Both the position numbers and the translations under genes were made by a program. DNA of 33,776 nucleotides, from the NCBI GenBank assembly GCA_039024315.1, contig JBCCQN010000074.1:1-33776 (forward strand), in the 5' to 3' direction. The notes beneath the pieces are model-generated. The model saw only the letters and a list, made by a program, of their open reading frames with translations, did not search any database and was not told the DNA's origin. Position 1 is the first letter of the stretch. Every line of letters starts with the position of its first letter. Below are positions 24,109 through 31,639 of the stretch, in pieces. The DNA is from JBCAWW01 sp039024315. GTDB lineage: Bacteria > Bacteroidota > Bacteroidia > J057.

Positions 24109-25989
24109 ATGCGCGCACTGTTAGCTACTCAGCTATCCAGCCTATTTTGTTGCCTATTACTTCTCGGAGGCGGGGCACTCTGGGGTCAGACTACCTTTGT
24201 AGTTGATGAGGTTCCGGCCCAGACGCCGATGGAAGATTCTATCTATGTAGTGGGGAGTTTTAATAATTGGCAGCCTGGTGAGGAAGCCTATCGCCTTTAT
24301 CCTAAGGAGAATGGGAGCTACATTTTGACTCTGGGCAATCTGAGCCCTCCATTTGAATATAAATTTACCCGTGGTAGCTGGGCTACGGGCGAATCTGATC
24401 CCTTGGGTAAGCCAGCTGGCAATCGTCAACAGCAAAATGGCGAAGCACCGCTGACGATCGTTTCTAAAATTGAAGGTTGGGAAGACTTGCCAAGCTTGCA
24501 AGCAAAAGCATATTTACGCATCAGGGTCAATCGAATTCCCGCAAACACCCCTGAAGATGCTTCTCTCTTTGTCACGGGCGACTTTAATTCTTGGCAACCC
24601 GGTGATCCAGAGTTTGAGCTGCAAGCACAGGACGATGGGAGTTGGCAGGTAGCGGTCCCTCTCTATCGCGATACTCTGGAGTACAAATTTTTGCGCGGTA
24701 GTTGGGCGACTGTAGAAGGTCGCAAAAGTGGCCGCGCGCGCTTCAATAGGCAGTATGTGTATCAGGCAGAGCAAGCACAACCATATGTCGCCCTACAAAT
24801 AGAGTCTTGGGAAGATCTCTCTGGCAATGTGATCAATGCTTATACGGTTTTCTGGCTAATCGCAGCGATTCAGGGTTTTTTGATTTTGATCGCGATCAAT
24901 ACCATCGATAGACCGATCCCTACTAGTAATCGGCTTTTATCGGTATTGCTCCTCCTATTTTCCTTTGCCTTGCTCGCTCGCGTGGTAGTATATGATCGCG
25001 AGATTTTTCAATGGCAGCCCAAACTCTTGCTGGTGCCAGACTTGCTCTATTTTTTGTATGCACCGCTTTTTGTGCTCTACATTCAGCGTTTGTTGCGCTC
25101 GAGTCCTTTGGTTTGGGACTGGAAGCGATGGTTGATCTTTTTGCCCTTTGTGCTGCATTTGCTAGCCTACCTCCCCCTGCTACTCATGGATCGGGAGACC
25201 TTTGTCTATAAAGCCGTAGATCGGAGTCTTATCCCTTATTTTGAAACGGTTGGTGGTATTGCGCTGCTATATAATATGGCCTATTGGTGGTATGCTTTTC
25301 GCTTTATCGGCCGATATCGACATGAGTCAGAAAATCAATTTTCGAGTGGGTCCAATATTACTTTCCTGAGCACGATCATGTGGCTCAAGGCTTTTTGTTT
25401 GTTGCTTTGGGTTGCGATTTATGTGGTGGGTGCTTACGCCTCCATCGGCGAACGCGACCTCCATTCTATTACAGATCGGATGTCGGATGTACTGTGGATA
25501 GGCTTTTCTCTGACGGTTTTTTTGCTAGGTTATTTTACCATCCGTGAGCCGGAAATTTTTCGTTTGCCGGTACAGTCTGAGCCGGAAGACGCTGATTTGA
25601 TATCTGCCTCTCCGGTCGAACCAAGAGAGGGACTGGACTTTGACCCCGCGCTTCGCGAACGCTTAGGTGATTTGATGCAAAATGAGCAACCCTACCTCAA
25701 TCCAGGATTGAGCCTTTCGGACTTGGCCGCTCAAGTCCACAGCACTCCTCATGAACTATCACGAGTGATCAATCAAGGTTTTGGCAAAAACTTCAATGAC
25801 TTTGTCAATACCTATCGGGTAGAGGCCTTTAAAAGTAAGGTGCTAGAACCCGCTTATCGCAATCACACCTTGCTAGCCGTCGCCTTTATGGTAGGCTTCA
25901 ATTCTAAAACGGCTTTTAACCGCGCTTTTAAGAAAATTAGCGGTCAAACCCCTGGAGAATACTTCCGCAGCCAAGGTTCCGAATCATAA
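24109..25989 (+). CDS. Membrane AraC-family regulator with two starch-binding-like sensor domains
   Basis: 626 residues in three parts. After a signal peptide (about 1-26) come two tandem repeats, about 28-125 and 135-235, each with (V/T)G(S/D)FN(N/S)WQPG, an EYKF(T/L)RGSWAT segment and an (I)E(G/S)WEDL end. This is the CBM20/CBM48-like glycogen/starch-binding fold. About seven hydrophobic helices follow (245-265, 276-292, 308-328, 340-360, 378-400, 418-445, 458-476). The C-terminus (about 508-622) is an AraC HTH (LSLSDLAAQVHSTPHELSRVIN ... VAFMVGFNSKTAFNRAFKKISGQTPGEYF). So a periplasmic sugar-polymer sensor is joined through the membrane to a cytoplasmic DNA-binding domain. The next gene, 110 bases downstream on the same strand, is an alpha-amylase, its likely target. 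Confidence 0.88.
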   Translation: MRALLATQLSSLFCCLLLLGGGALWGQTTFVVDEVPAQTPMEDSIYVVGSFNNWQPGEEAYRLYPKENGSYILTLGNLSPPFEYKFTRGSWATGESDPLGKPAGNRQQQNGEAPLTIVSKIEGWEDLPSLQAKAYLRIRVNRIPANTPEDASLFVTGDFNSWQPGDPEFELQAQDDGSWQVAVPLYRDTLEYKFLRGSWATVEGRKSGRARFNRQYVYQAEQAQPYVALQIESWEDLSGNVINAYTVFWLIAAIQGFLILIAINTIDRPIPTSNRLLSVLLLLFSFALLARVVVYDREIFQWQPKLLLVPDLLYFLYAPLFVLYIQRLLRSSPLVWDWKRWLIFLPFVLHLLAYLPLLLMDRETFVYKAVDRSLIPYFETVGGIALLYNMAYWWYAFRFIGRYRHESENQFSSGSNITFLSTIMWLKAFCLLLWVAIYVVGAYASIGERDLHSITDRMSDVLWIGFSLTVFLLGYFTIREPEIFRLPVQSEPEDADLISASPVEPREGLDFDPALRERLGDLMQNEQPYLNPGLSLSDLAAQVHSTPHELSRVINQGFGKNFNDFVNTYRVEAFKSKVLEPAYRNHTLLAVAFMVGFNSKTAFNRAFKKISGQTPGEYFRSQGSES

Positions 25990-25991
25990 TT

Positions 25992-26054
25992 CGGCACCCA
26001 TCCCTCTAATCCGACACCTCCCGCCTCATAATTAGCCCCGCATCCCAAGGGGCT
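25992..26054 (+). promoter_or_regulatory. Regulatory candidate between sensor and amylase: direct repeat and hairpin
   Basis: CGGCACC (25992) and CGACACC (26012) are 20 bases apart, near two helical turns, within a C-rich region; AraC-type proteins commonly bind direct repeats. AGCCCC (26034-26039) and GGGGCT (26049-26054) form a 6-bp hairpin without a T-run, perhaps a weak terminator for the sensor gene. No TAnnTTTG box was found before the amylase ATG. Confidence 0.3.
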
Positions 26055-26099
26055 TCTCCCTAATATAGATCGACTTTAAACATCCACAACATCATTCTT

Positions 26100-28142
26100 A
26101 TGATCTCTACTCGCAAAACACTATTCGGGCTGCTACTTGGGATGCTATTTATCACAAGCAGTACCGCCCAAAACACAGATGTCCTACTCCAAGGATTTAA
26201 TTGGGAATCCCAAGGCAACACCTTAGGTTGGTATAATGTGATCCAAAACAACGCGGCCGACATCTCAGCCTCAGGCATAGACCTTGTCTGGTTTCCGCCT
26301 TCTAGCAGTGCGGCAGACAATCACGGCTATCTCCCTCGCGAACTCTATGACCTCAACAGTAATTACGGTACCCAAGCAGAACTTATCGCGGCGATCAATG
26401 CCCTCCACAATAACAATGTCAAGGCAGTAGCCGATATCGTGATCAACCATCGCGTGGGCACTACCAATTGGGCAGACTTTCAAAATCCGACTTGGGGCTG
26501 CTGGGCCGTAACGGCTCAAGACGAATGGGGCCAAAACAATGGCAATCCCTGCGGCAATTGGGATACTGGGGACAATTACAGTGCGGCCCGCGATCTCGAT
26601 CATACCAATGCTAGCGTCCAATCAGACCTTATCGCTTGGATGAACTGGCTCAAAAACACCATTGGATTTGATGGTTGGCGTTACGATTATGTGCGTGGCT
26701 ACAACGGCTATTACAATTCGATCTATAACAATGCCACTAATCCCGATTTCTCCGTCGGAGAACTATGGGACAACCTAGATCTCAATAATACGGATCCCCA
26801 TCGTCAACAAATCGTCGATTGGATCAACAGCACCCAAGGCACCTCCTCTGCTTTTGACTTTACGACTAAGGGTATCCTCCAAGAGGCCGTCAATGGTCAG
26901 CTTTGGCGCCTTTCGTATAGCGGTGTAGCTCCGGGTGTCATCGGCTGGTGGCCAGGCCGAGCGGTAACTTTTATTGACAATCATGACACAGGTAGCACCC
27001 AAAGCTATTGGCCCTTTCCCGGCAATAAAGTGATGCAAGGCTATGCTTATATCTTGACGCACCCAGGCGTACCAGCAGTATTTTGGGATCACTTTTATGA
27101 TTGGGGATTGCATGATGATATTAGAGACCTCATCCAAATCCGTAAAAATAATGGGCTGCACAGTGAAAGTGTACTCGATATCAAAGCCGCTCAGTGGGAT
27201 TTGTATGCAGCCGAAATTGACGGTAAAGTAGCGATGAAGATTGGTCCAGGAAGTTGGGCTCCTAGTGGCAGTGGATGGACCTTAGCTGCTTCTGGTAATG
27301 ATTATGCAGTTTGGGAAAAAGCTACGCAAAACTGTACGGACAATCTTACTCTCCACTTCAAAAAACCAACAAACTGGGGAACAGCCTCGATTTATTTTTG
27401 GAATCCGACTCCCTCTGGCCCAAGCACTAATTGGCCCGGCGAAAACATGCAAAACGACGGTAATGGTTGGTACAGCTATACCTTGCCTTGTGCCACTTGT
27501 AGCAATGTAATCTTTAGCGACAATGGTGCTAATCAAACGACTAACCTATACCGTTGCAATGAAGGCTGGTACGATGGGACTTGGCACAATAGTAATCCAG
27601 ACAATAATCTAAGTGGAGATCTTACCGTCCACTTTCAACCAACTAGCTACAGTAATCCAGCGATTTATTTTTGGAATGTCAGCCCTAGTGGCCAAACTAC
27701 CGCTTGGCCAGGGGTAGGCATGACCAATGAGGGCAATGGTTGGTGGAGTTATACCTTTAGTAGGGCTAGCTGCGCAAGCTTTATCTTTAGTAATAATGGT
27801 GGCAGCCAAAGCCCAGATTTGTACAGTTGTAGTGAAGTATGGATTACAGAAGGTAGCTGGCCCAACAATCGCCAGGGGCAGTGGGATGAGGCTTCGCACC
27901 CTCAGTTTGCGCTTCAGGTCTATCCTAATCCAGCAGAGGACTTTGTGCAGTTTCGCTTCGCGGAACCCTTGAGTCAGGCCGCTAAGCTGCAACTCAGTGA
28001 TGCTCAGGGCAGAGTGTTACGAGTAGAAGCGTTGCACGAAGGGCAAAGTAAAATACGACTCCAACTAGAAGATCTACCTACTGGATTATATCTCTATCGC
28101 ATAGACGAAGTCGGTAAAATGGGCAAAATCGTAGTCCAATAG
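26100..28142 (+). CDS. Secreted GH13 alpha-amylase with two CBM26-type modules and T9SS signal
   Basis: 680 residues. Signal peptide TLFGLLLGMLFITSSTAQ. The GH13 catalytic barrel covers about 25-400 with all four conserved regions: VADIVINH (110-117), GFDGWRYDYV with nucleophile Asp196, VGELWD with acid/base Glu221, and FIDNHDTG with Asp296. The short barrel resembles the plant/bacterial GH13_6 type. Two starch-binding modules of CBM26 type follow (about 412-490 and 503-590), each with (L)T(L/V)HF, (S/A)IYFWN, TxWPG and NGWxSYT. A type A T9SS signal begins near 605 (VYPNPAEDFVQF). It would cut alpha-1,4 glucans at the cell surface. Directly downstream of the starch-sensing regulator. Confidence 0.95.
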   Translation: MISTRKTLFGLLLGMLFITSSTAQNTDVLLQGFNWESQGNTLGWYNVIQNNAADISASGIDLVWFPPSSSAADNHGYLPRELYDLNSNYGTQAELIAAINALHNNNVKAVADIVINHRVGTTNWADFQNPTWGCWAVTAQDEWGQNNGNPCGNWDTGDNYSAARDLDHTNASVQSDLIAWMNWLKNTIGFDGWRYDYVRGYNGYYNSIYNNATNPDFSVGELWDNLDLNNTDPHRQQIVDWINSTQGTSSAFDFTTKGILQEAVNGQLWRLSYSGVAPGVIGWWPGRAVTFIDNHDTGSTQSYWPFPGNKVMQGYAYILTHPGVPAVFWDHFYDWGLHDDIRDLIQIRKNNGLHSESVLDIKAAQWDLYAAEIDGKVAMKIGPGSWAPSGSGWTLAASGNDYAVWEKATQNCTDNLTLHFKKPTNWGTASIYFWNPTPSGPSTNWPGENMQNDGNGWYSYTLPCATCSNVIFSDNGANQTTNLYRCNEGWYDGTWHNSNPDNNLSGDLTVHFQPTSYSNPAIYFWNVSPSGQTTAWPGVGMTNEGNGWWSYTFSRASCASFIFSNNGGSQSPDLYSCSEVWITEGSWPNNRQGQWDEASHPQFALQVYPNPAEDFVQFRFAEPLSQAAKLQLSDAQGRVLRVEALHEGQSKIRLQLEDLPTGLYLYRIDEVGKMGKIVVQ

Positions 28143-28150
28143 GCTGAAAA

Positions 28151-28169
28151 AAGCGTTCCGCGCAGCGGT
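28151..28169 (+). repeat. Element A copy 3
   Basis: AAGCGTTCCGCGCAGCGGT, 8 bases past the amylase stop codon, so it would be within the mRNA 3' end. Confidence 0.8.
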
Positions 28170-28235
28170 AATAAAAAGATGAGTAAAGCGTACAAAGTAA
28201 TCAGTACAGAGGAAAATGGTCTTGATGAAATATGC

Positions 28236-28286
28236 AGGCAAATTTGCCTAGGTCTTAATACTGAATACGATGGCCTAAATACTCAA
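28236..28286 (-). repeat. Element B copy 3, inverted
   Basis: Minus strand: TTGAGTATTTAGGCCAT, CGTATTCAGTATTAAG, ACCTAGGCAAATTTGCCT. The last 14 bases are a perfect palindrome (28236-28249). Here element B is inverted relative to element A, unlike the copies at 9616 and 20916. GTACAGAG at 28204-28211 is a fragment of element C. Confidence 0.65.
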
Positions 28287-28315
28287 TAGGGCACACAACA
28301 GTAGTAGTATCTCTT

Positions 28316-28357
28316 GGGCCGCACTCGTAATCATCCGAGCTGCGGTCCTTTTGTCTT
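28316..28357 (+). terminator. Terminator between the amylase and the following gene
   Basis: GGGCCGCA (28316-28323) pairs with TGCGGTCC (28341-28348) with one G-U pair, extended by TCG/CGA inside, then TTTTGTCTT. It lies after the repeat block and about 65 bases before the next ATG. Confidence 0.7.
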
Positions 28358-28372
28358 AAGAGAAAGAGTTTA

Positions 28373-28380
28373 CAACTTTG
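28373..28380 (+). promoter_or_regulatory. Weak -7 box candidate (CAACTTTG)
   Basis: CAACTTTG differs from TAnnTTTG at one position and is 41 bases before the ATG at 28422, just after a terminator. No -33 TTG at the standard distance was seen. Confidence 0.25.
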
Positions 28381-28421
28381 CCCAAAAAGGCCGATCTTTA
28401 GACTAATAGTAATTAAAATAC

Positions 28422-28871
28422 ATGCTCAACTCTCTCATCAAACCCGATTTTGTGGGTCAAAACGAAAAGCTCCAGAAGAGTTTTGATAAAACCCAAGCCT
28501 TAATCGAAGCCCTCAATCAAAGGGAGCTTCCAGAGGATACTCAAGCTGCCGTACAGGCAGAAATAGAAGGCCTCAACGCTGGTATTACGGAGGTCAAGGC
28601 CTATACCAAAAGCTTAAGTAAAGCCTATAATAATATGGTCAAGCGCGTCCAAAAGGACGTAGGTCTTAGTCCCAAAGGCTACCACAGAAGCCAATGGATG
28701 GTCTTAGGCATGACGATTTTCGGTTTACCGCTAGGGATGGCCTTTGGCATGATGCTCGATAATCTTGGGTTAATGGGCCTTGGGCTCCCTATCGGCATGG
28801 GTATAGGGCTTGCTATTGGGTCAGGTTTAGACGAAAAAGCTGCCAAGGAGGGTAAACAACTCAGTGTCTAA
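28422..28871 (+). CDS. Small membrane protein with coiled-coil N-terminus, unknown function
   Basis: 149 residues. Residues about 10-85 are charged and helical with heptad-like spacing (EKLQKSFDKTQALIEALNQRELPED ... GITEVKAYTKSLSKAYNNMVKRVQ), a probable coiled coil. Residues about 93-140 hold two Gly/Met-rich hydrophobic helices (VLGMTIFGLPLGMAFGMML; MGLGLPIGMGIGLAIGSGL) with GxxxG-like packing. The protein may oligomerise in the inner membrane. No known family recognised. It has its own terminator upstream and is convergent with the methyltransferase gene, with only 3 bases between the stops. Confidence 0.75.
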   Translation: MLNSLIKPDFVGQNEKLQKSFDKTQALIEALNQRELPEDTQAAVQAEIEGLNAGITEVKAYTKSLSKAYNNMVKRVQKDVGLSPKGYHRSQWMVLGMTIFGLPLGMAFGMMLDNLGLMGLGLPIGMGIGLAIGSGLDEKAAKEGKQLSV

Positions 28872-28874
28872 GGC

Positions 28875-29687
28875 CTAGCCTTCGAAAGGTTCTTCTAGGA
28901 TTGAAAATAGATTCTGGGGCCGTACAAACTCACTCTGCTGAGCGCGCTGCCAAGGTAATATCTTGGGTACTTTTTGCTGGTAGGCACGGTATCGATCCCC
29001 AAATTGGCTTAAAAGTTGAGCTTCGTCCAACTCGATTTGTCGTAATAAAAAGTAGGTAATTCCTACCGCCAACAACAAGCGCCCCACACTCAGATAAGGT
29101 GTGGAAAAGTGAAAAATGATCATGCCCAAATAGACCGGATGCCGAACTAACAGATACAGTAAAGGCGTTTTCAAAGCGGTTACCCGTACGTATTTTGGTC
29201 TATTTAACAGTTCCAATGCTTGCCTGAGCCCAAATCGGCTCCAATGATCGATCAAGAAAGTGGCGGTAATACACATCCACCATCCCCAATAATAGCAGCC
29301 ACTAAAAACCGTCGCTAGGGCATGATCACTTAGGTCAAAGATTACCCCATTGATCGGGCGCCACAAACTAATCAAGAAGACTATGGCCAAAACATACATC
29401 AGTACTTGAAAGCTTCGTTCTGTACCCTCGGGTAACTGGAGCTTAAAATCCCCCTTTCGAGTAGTCTCCAATAACATCCCGAGTCCCAGTAGGAGTAGCA
29501 GGTCCCAAAGGAAGGCAAGCATCCAAGGCCATTCGACCCCTTGATCTACCGTCTTGGGCACATAAAAACCTGTGAAGAAATCCAAATAATAGATGATCGC
29601 TCCCCAAGCCAAAACATAAACCAATACGGAGAACGCTAATTTTGCTTCTTTTTGATATCTCATGCACGCTTTATTTTCAATGCCCAA
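28875..29687 (-). CDS. mddA: MddA/NnrU-like membrane methyltransferase
   Basis: 270 residues with about six membrane helices. The C-terminal half matches the isoprenylcysteine methyltransferase fold: ITATFLIDHWSRFGLRQ near 140-156, then LVRHPVYLGMIIFHFSTPYLSVGRLL near 179-204 and QIELDEAQLLSQFGDRYRAYQQKVPKILPW near 217-246. This order is that of methanethiol S-methyltransferase MddA, which makes dimethyl sulfide with S-adenosylmethionine. One difference stands out: the family segment LQHSxMAR appears as MLLETTRK, so the conserved His-Ser is missing and the substrate may differ. The start overlaps the 3' end of the upstream OB-fold gene by 11 bases; the Met nine codons in (29663) would remove the overlap. 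Symbol is by similarity only. Confidence 0.75.
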   Translation of the reverse strand: MGIENKACMRYQKEAKLAFSVLVYVLAWGAIIYYLDFFTGFYVPKTVDQGVEWPWMLAFLWDLLLLLGLGMLLETTRKGDFKLQLPEGTERSFQVLMYVLAIVFLISLWRPINGVIFDLSDHALATVFSGCYYWGWWMCITATFLIDHWSRFGLRQALELLNRPKYVRVTALKTPLLYLLVRHPVYLGMIIFHFSTPYLSVGRLLLAVGITYFLLRQIELDEAQLLSQFGDRYRAYQQKVPKILPWQRAQQSEFVRPQNLFSILEEPFEG

Positions 29688-30096
29688 CTACGATAGTATG
29701 ATCCATGACTACTTCGAACAAATAGTCTCTACCAAATCCTTTTAGGGTGATCGCCTCTCCGATTTTTAACTGATCCAGATCGGGCTGATCCTTTTGATCC
29801 AACTCACAACGCAATTGGCCGGATCGGCTCTCAAAGCCTAAGATCAGCGAAAGCCTGCCATCTCCAGTCCTCTCAACCGAACGTAATATGCCGCTCACCT
29901 CAATCGTCTTGTCGAGATAGGTTTGGCGCGCATAGGCCTCATCCTCACAGAAGTCCCGATAGATATTATGGGCATTGACACTCAAGTCTGGTAGGCGCTC
30001 TGGGAGATCAGGCTTGGGCTGTAGAAATATCAAGTTGATCCCCCCCATGATCACAAGAGCCAAAATCAAGACAGGTATTTTGAGTGCTCGGCACAT
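29677..30096 (-). CDS. OB-fold (tRNA_anti-like) membrane-anchored protein
   Basis: 139 residues. An N-terminal hydrophobic anchor (about 7-25, IPVLILALVIMGGINLIFL) is followed by a short Pro-rich linker and a single OB-fold of the tRNA_anti-like type: AHNIYRDFCEDEAYARQTYLDKTIEVSGILRSVE (about 42-75), LRCELDQKDQPDLDQLKIGEAITLKGFGRD. Such small proteins are common in Bacteroidota; despite the name their ligand is unknown. It precedes, and slightly overlaps, the MddA-like gene, so translational coupling is likely. It is divergent from the hydroxylase-CDGSH gene with a 293-base gap holding four GGTAAACA repeats. Confidence 0.8.
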   Translation of the reverse strand: MCRALKIPVLILALVIMGGINLIFLQPKPDLPERLPDLSVNAHNIYRDFCEDEAYARQTYLDKTIEVSGILRSVERTGDGRLSLILGFESRSGQLRCELDQKDQPDLDQLKIGEAITLKGFGRDYLFEVVMDHTIVVGH

Positions 30097-30172
30097 AATT
30101 TTGGTTCACTCGGTTAACACTTTCAATTTGCAGCTTCGCAGTTAGTCCGTCAATAATCAGCAGCCTACTTAG

Positions 30173-30287
30173 GGTAAACAGGAGAATGATTTTAGGTAAA
30201 CATAGCGATGACAGGAGGTAGACAAACTGACCCAAAAACAGCCAAAAGGCTAAATTTTAGGCATATATTGGTAAACATGGGTAAACA
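30173..30287. promoter_or_regulatory. Four GGTAAACA repeats in a divergent intergenic region
   Basis: GGTAAACA occurs at 30173-30180, 30195-30202, 30270-30277 and 30280-30287, all in the same orientation. The start-to-start spacing is 22 in the first pair and 10 in the second, that is two turns and one turn of the helix. Phased direct repeats between divergent genes are typical of an operator. The binding protein is unknown. Confidence 0.5.
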
Positions 30288-30389
30288 GCAGTTAGAAGCA
30301 TCTATCCACTAATAACTATCGCTGGATTCTTAACAATTGTAAAGTGATTTGATGATAGGGCTGAGTATTTTTAGGAAAAGGATAGAAAA

Positions 30390-31475
30390 ATGGACTCGCT
30401 CGAAACTTATTTGGTACCGCTCATACTCCTCTTCTTTGGTGGGATGGAAGTACTCTCCGGCTATTGGCACCGTAGCAAGCGGGATGGCAGTGATTGGATT
30501 CAAGAATTTGGCAGCTTTATGGTTTTGGTATTATTTACCAAGCCAGGGATTGTGCTGTTGGTGGGTTTTTTGGGGGCACTTTGGTTTCCGGCTTTGCCGA
30601 ACGCTTTCGCTGAGGCCAATTTTTGGCTGGTATTTTTCGGCTTTCTTTTCGTAGATGATTTGCTGCAATATTGGTATCACCGGCTTGCGCATGAAACCCC
30701 CTGGCTTTGGAAGCTTCATCGTGCACACCATCAGGCCGAAGAAATGGGCTTTTTCGTTTCTTACCGCAATGCGGCTTTATACTATGTGCTCATGCCCAAT
30801 ATTTGGTGGATTGCCATAGTCAATTTGTTGGGCGGCGGCCTGCCCGTCTCAGTAGCGATTGTGCTCAAACAAGTGATCGTGATTGGTTCTCACAGCACCA
30901 CGCGCTGGGATCAGTATCTCTATAAGTATAAATGGCTTAATCCTTTGGCCTCCTTCGTAGAACGCTTAATCATCACACCCGCTTTTCACTTTGCCCACCA
31001 CGGTAAATCTATGCAGGACGGAATTAGTGATCCCAATGGCAATTATGGCAATATGTTTTCGATTTGGGATCAGTTATTTGGTACCGCCACCTTTACCCGT
31101 CAATATCCCGAGGAATTTGGGCTGATCAACGATCCAGAAGACCACTGGACGACCAATATGCTTTACCCGATAGTACGTTCGGCGAAGCCGCATAGCGAAC
31201 TATCTCCCCAATATGAAAGAGGCGATACCACCCTCCCAGTCCCTACGATCCTCCACCTTGAAGCCGGTAAAAAATATCTTTATTGCCAATGTGGCTACAG
31301 CCGAACCCAGCCTTTTTGCGATGGTAGCCATCAAGGCAGCAAATTCAAACCCATTGTTTTTAGCGTCAAACGCGACAAGAAAGTCAAGCTCTGCAACTGT
31401 AAGTTGAGTAAGGCAGGGCCATTTTGTGATGGGAGTCATATAGAGATGGAGCAGGATACTTGTGATCAGTTTTGA
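30390..31475 (+). CDS. Membrane fatty acid hydroxylase fused to two CDGSH iron-sulfur domains
   Basis: 361 residues. Residues about 1-265 are a sterol desaturase/fatty acid hydroxylase with several membrane helices and the His clusters HRLAH (97-101), HRAHH (110-114), HST (168) and HFAHH (200-204). After a linker come two CDGSH modules. The first has Cys299, Cys301, Cys310 and His314 (YCQCGYSRTQPFCDGSH). The second has Cys335, Cys337, Cys346 and His350 (LCNCKLSKAGPFCDGSH). Each fits C-x-C-x8-C-x3-H for one 2Fe-2S cluster. The fusion suggests that the clusters hand electrons to the di-iron centre, both on the cytoplasmic side. Distantly related to the hydroxylase at 9706. Substrate unknown. 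Upstream lies the GGTAAACA repeat region. Confidence 0.92.
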   Translation: MDSLETYLVPLILLFFGGMEVLSGYWHRSKRDGSDWIQEFGSFMVLVLFTKPGIVLLVGFLGALWFPALPNAFAEANFWLVFFGFLFVDDLLQYWYHRLAHETPWLWKLHRAHHQAEEMGFFVSYRNAALYYVLMPNIWWIAIVNLLGGGLPVSVAIVLKQVIVIGSHSTTRWDQYLYKYKWLNPLASFVERLIITPAFHFAHHGKSMQDGISDPNGNYGNMFSIWDQLFGTATFTRQYPEEFGLINDPEDHWTTNMLYPIVRSAKPHSELSPQYERGDTTLPVPTILHLEAGKKYLYCQCGYSRTQPFCDGSHQGSKFKPIVFSVKRDKKVKLCNCKLSKAGPFCDGSHIEMEQDTCDQF

Positions 31476-31613
31476 ACTTAGTGGAGACTTAGGGGCAAAA
31501 GTGGTTGAGTTTTCCGGTACATTCGGACTAAATTGCAAGCAGTTTGATTCTTGTTATTTCTTACGCCGCCCAAAACAACCCAATCTAACCAGCATAAAAC
31601 CCAATAAATCCCC

Positions 31614-31621
31614 TACTTTTG
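31614..31621 (+). promoter_or_regulatory. -7 box (TACTTTTG) for the ABC-F gene
   Basis: Exact match to TAnnTTTG, followed by CAG, 18 bases before the ATG at 31640. The TTTGCA context so near a start codon is typical of Bacteroidota genes with short leaders. No clear -33 TTG at the usual spacing. The same TTG should not be read as a start codon. Confidence 0.5.
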
Positions 31622-31639
31622 CAGTCCAAAGCAAAAGCA

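Noticed and set aside
25647..25664. Minus-strand AAGCGTTCGCGAAGCG resembling element A
   Set aside because: It lies in the AraC gene, encodes an ordinary ALRERLG stretch and has only a 3-bp stem.
31176..31190. CGTT-CGGC-GAA-GCCG hairpin like element A inside the hydroxylase-CDGSH gene
   Set aside because: It encodes the linker residues between the two domains in frame and lacks the full AAGCGTT flank, so chance is as likely as insertion.
31619..31639. TTG start giving seven extra residues to the ABC-F protein
   Set aside because: The TTG is part of the TACTTTTG promoter box, and the ATG at 31640 gives the usual family N-terminus.
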